NCBI GenBank assembly: GCA_963693635.1
Contig: CAVOBC010000105.1
Span: forward strand, 1 to 13,335
Source of the DNA: CAVOBC01 sp963693635
GTDB taxonomy: Bacteria > Pseudomonadota > Gammaproteobacteria > Pseudomonadales > Azotimanducaceae
Length of the DNA: 13,335 nt
Reading direction: 5' to 3'
The notes beneath the pieces are model-generated. The model had not been told where the DNA came from. It was given only the letters and a program-made list of their open reading frames with translations, and did no database searches. The position numbers were made by a program, and so were the translations under genes. This document shows, one piece after another, positions 13,131-13,335 of the stretch. The stretch's first letter is position 1. Every line of letters starts with the position of its first letter.

Positions 13131-13335
13131 CTAGAGACGCTTCGCCTTGGATTTAGCCGCCTTTTTCACGGCTTTCTTGACAACCCTTTTTACCGCTTTT
13201 TTGACTGCTTTTTTGACAACCTTCTTTGCAGTTTTCTTCACGGCCCTCTTCCCAGCTTTTTTGACCGCCGGCTTTTTCTTCGCAACTTTTGACTTCGTCG
13301 CAGCTACCTTTTTCTTCGCTACGGTCTTCTTCGCG
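13131..13335 (-). CDS. Lysine-rich histone-H1-like protein, C-terminal part (5' end outside window)
   Basis: On the minus strand, codons run from the window edge to a TAG at 13133-13131, giving the last 67 residues. They are almost only Lys, Ala and Val with a few Thr, Arg and Ser, in repeats such as VKKAVKK and AKKKVA, ending SKAKRL. This composition is typical of bacterial histone-H1-like tails (AlgP-like or Hc1/BpH1-like proteins), which bind DNA non-specifically and may compact or regulate it. The T-rich plus strand is explained by AAG/AAA lysine codons, and both lysine codons are used. The folded part, if any, lies beyond the window. A repetitive frame can be open by chance, but the consistent composition and in-frame stop favour a real gene. 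DNA binding is inferred from composition only. Confidence 0.75.
   Translation of the reverse strand, partial: AKKTVAKKKVAATKSKVAKKKPAVKKAGKRAVKKTAKKVVKKAVKKAVKRVVKKAVKKAAKSKAKRL

Noticed and set aside
13141..13330. T-rich plus-strand runs as intrinsic terminators for mobA
   Set aside because: The T-runs are periodic lysine codons of the minus-strand gene and have no preceding GC-rich hairpin at the right distance.

Overview
The window looks like chromosomal DNA of a gammaproteobacterium with moderately high GC. The evidence is the gene set: a DapD tail resembling the long form known from pseudomonads, DapE, a two-membrane type II secretion system (GspN, GspC, GspD), PlsB, RsmJ, a YoaA-TsaB pair and MobA. 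No gene identifies genus or family. Apart from the repeats, this is core-genome content. I see no CRISPR array, prophage, transposase gene, rRNA or tRNA.

Layout. Positions 1-1629 (+) hold the end of dapD and complete dapE, the succinylase branch of lysine and diaminopimelate synthesis, separated by a repeat-filled 240-nt gap. Positions 1750-8340 (+) hold gspN, gspC, gspD and plsB. gspN comes first; a 327-nt gap with an extended -10 promoter candidate and three 11-bp direct repeats precedes gspC-gspD; plsB overlaps the end of gspD by 14 nt. The rest of the secretion machine (GspE to GspM) is not here. Positions 8304-11738 (-) hold a probable operon transcribed yoaA, tsaB, rsmJ: an iron-sulfur helicase, a tRNA t6A-synthesis subunit and a 16S rRNA methyltransferase. 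rsmJ and plsB overlap tail to tail by 37 nt. After a 489-nt non-coding gap, mobA (+, 12228-12833) makes the guanine dinucleotide form of the molybdenum cofactor. The 3' edge holds the C-terminal part of a lysine/alanine/valine-rich, histone-H1-like protein on the minus strand.

The least ordinary material is intergenic. A two-hairpin repeat occurs upstream of dapE (about 343-463) and again upstream of mobA (about 12062-12152), in the same orientation. The mobA copy lies in a ~157-bp block bounded by imperfect 15-bp inverted repeats (12001-12015 and 12143-12157), so it resembles a small non-autonomous mobile element. The same end sequence forms a perfect 43-nt palindrome at 13028-13070, followed by a 17-bp tandem duplication. 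Other short repeats lie just after dapD, after dapE and in the gspC leader. I read these as a local family of structured intergenic repeats, not as a new protein system.
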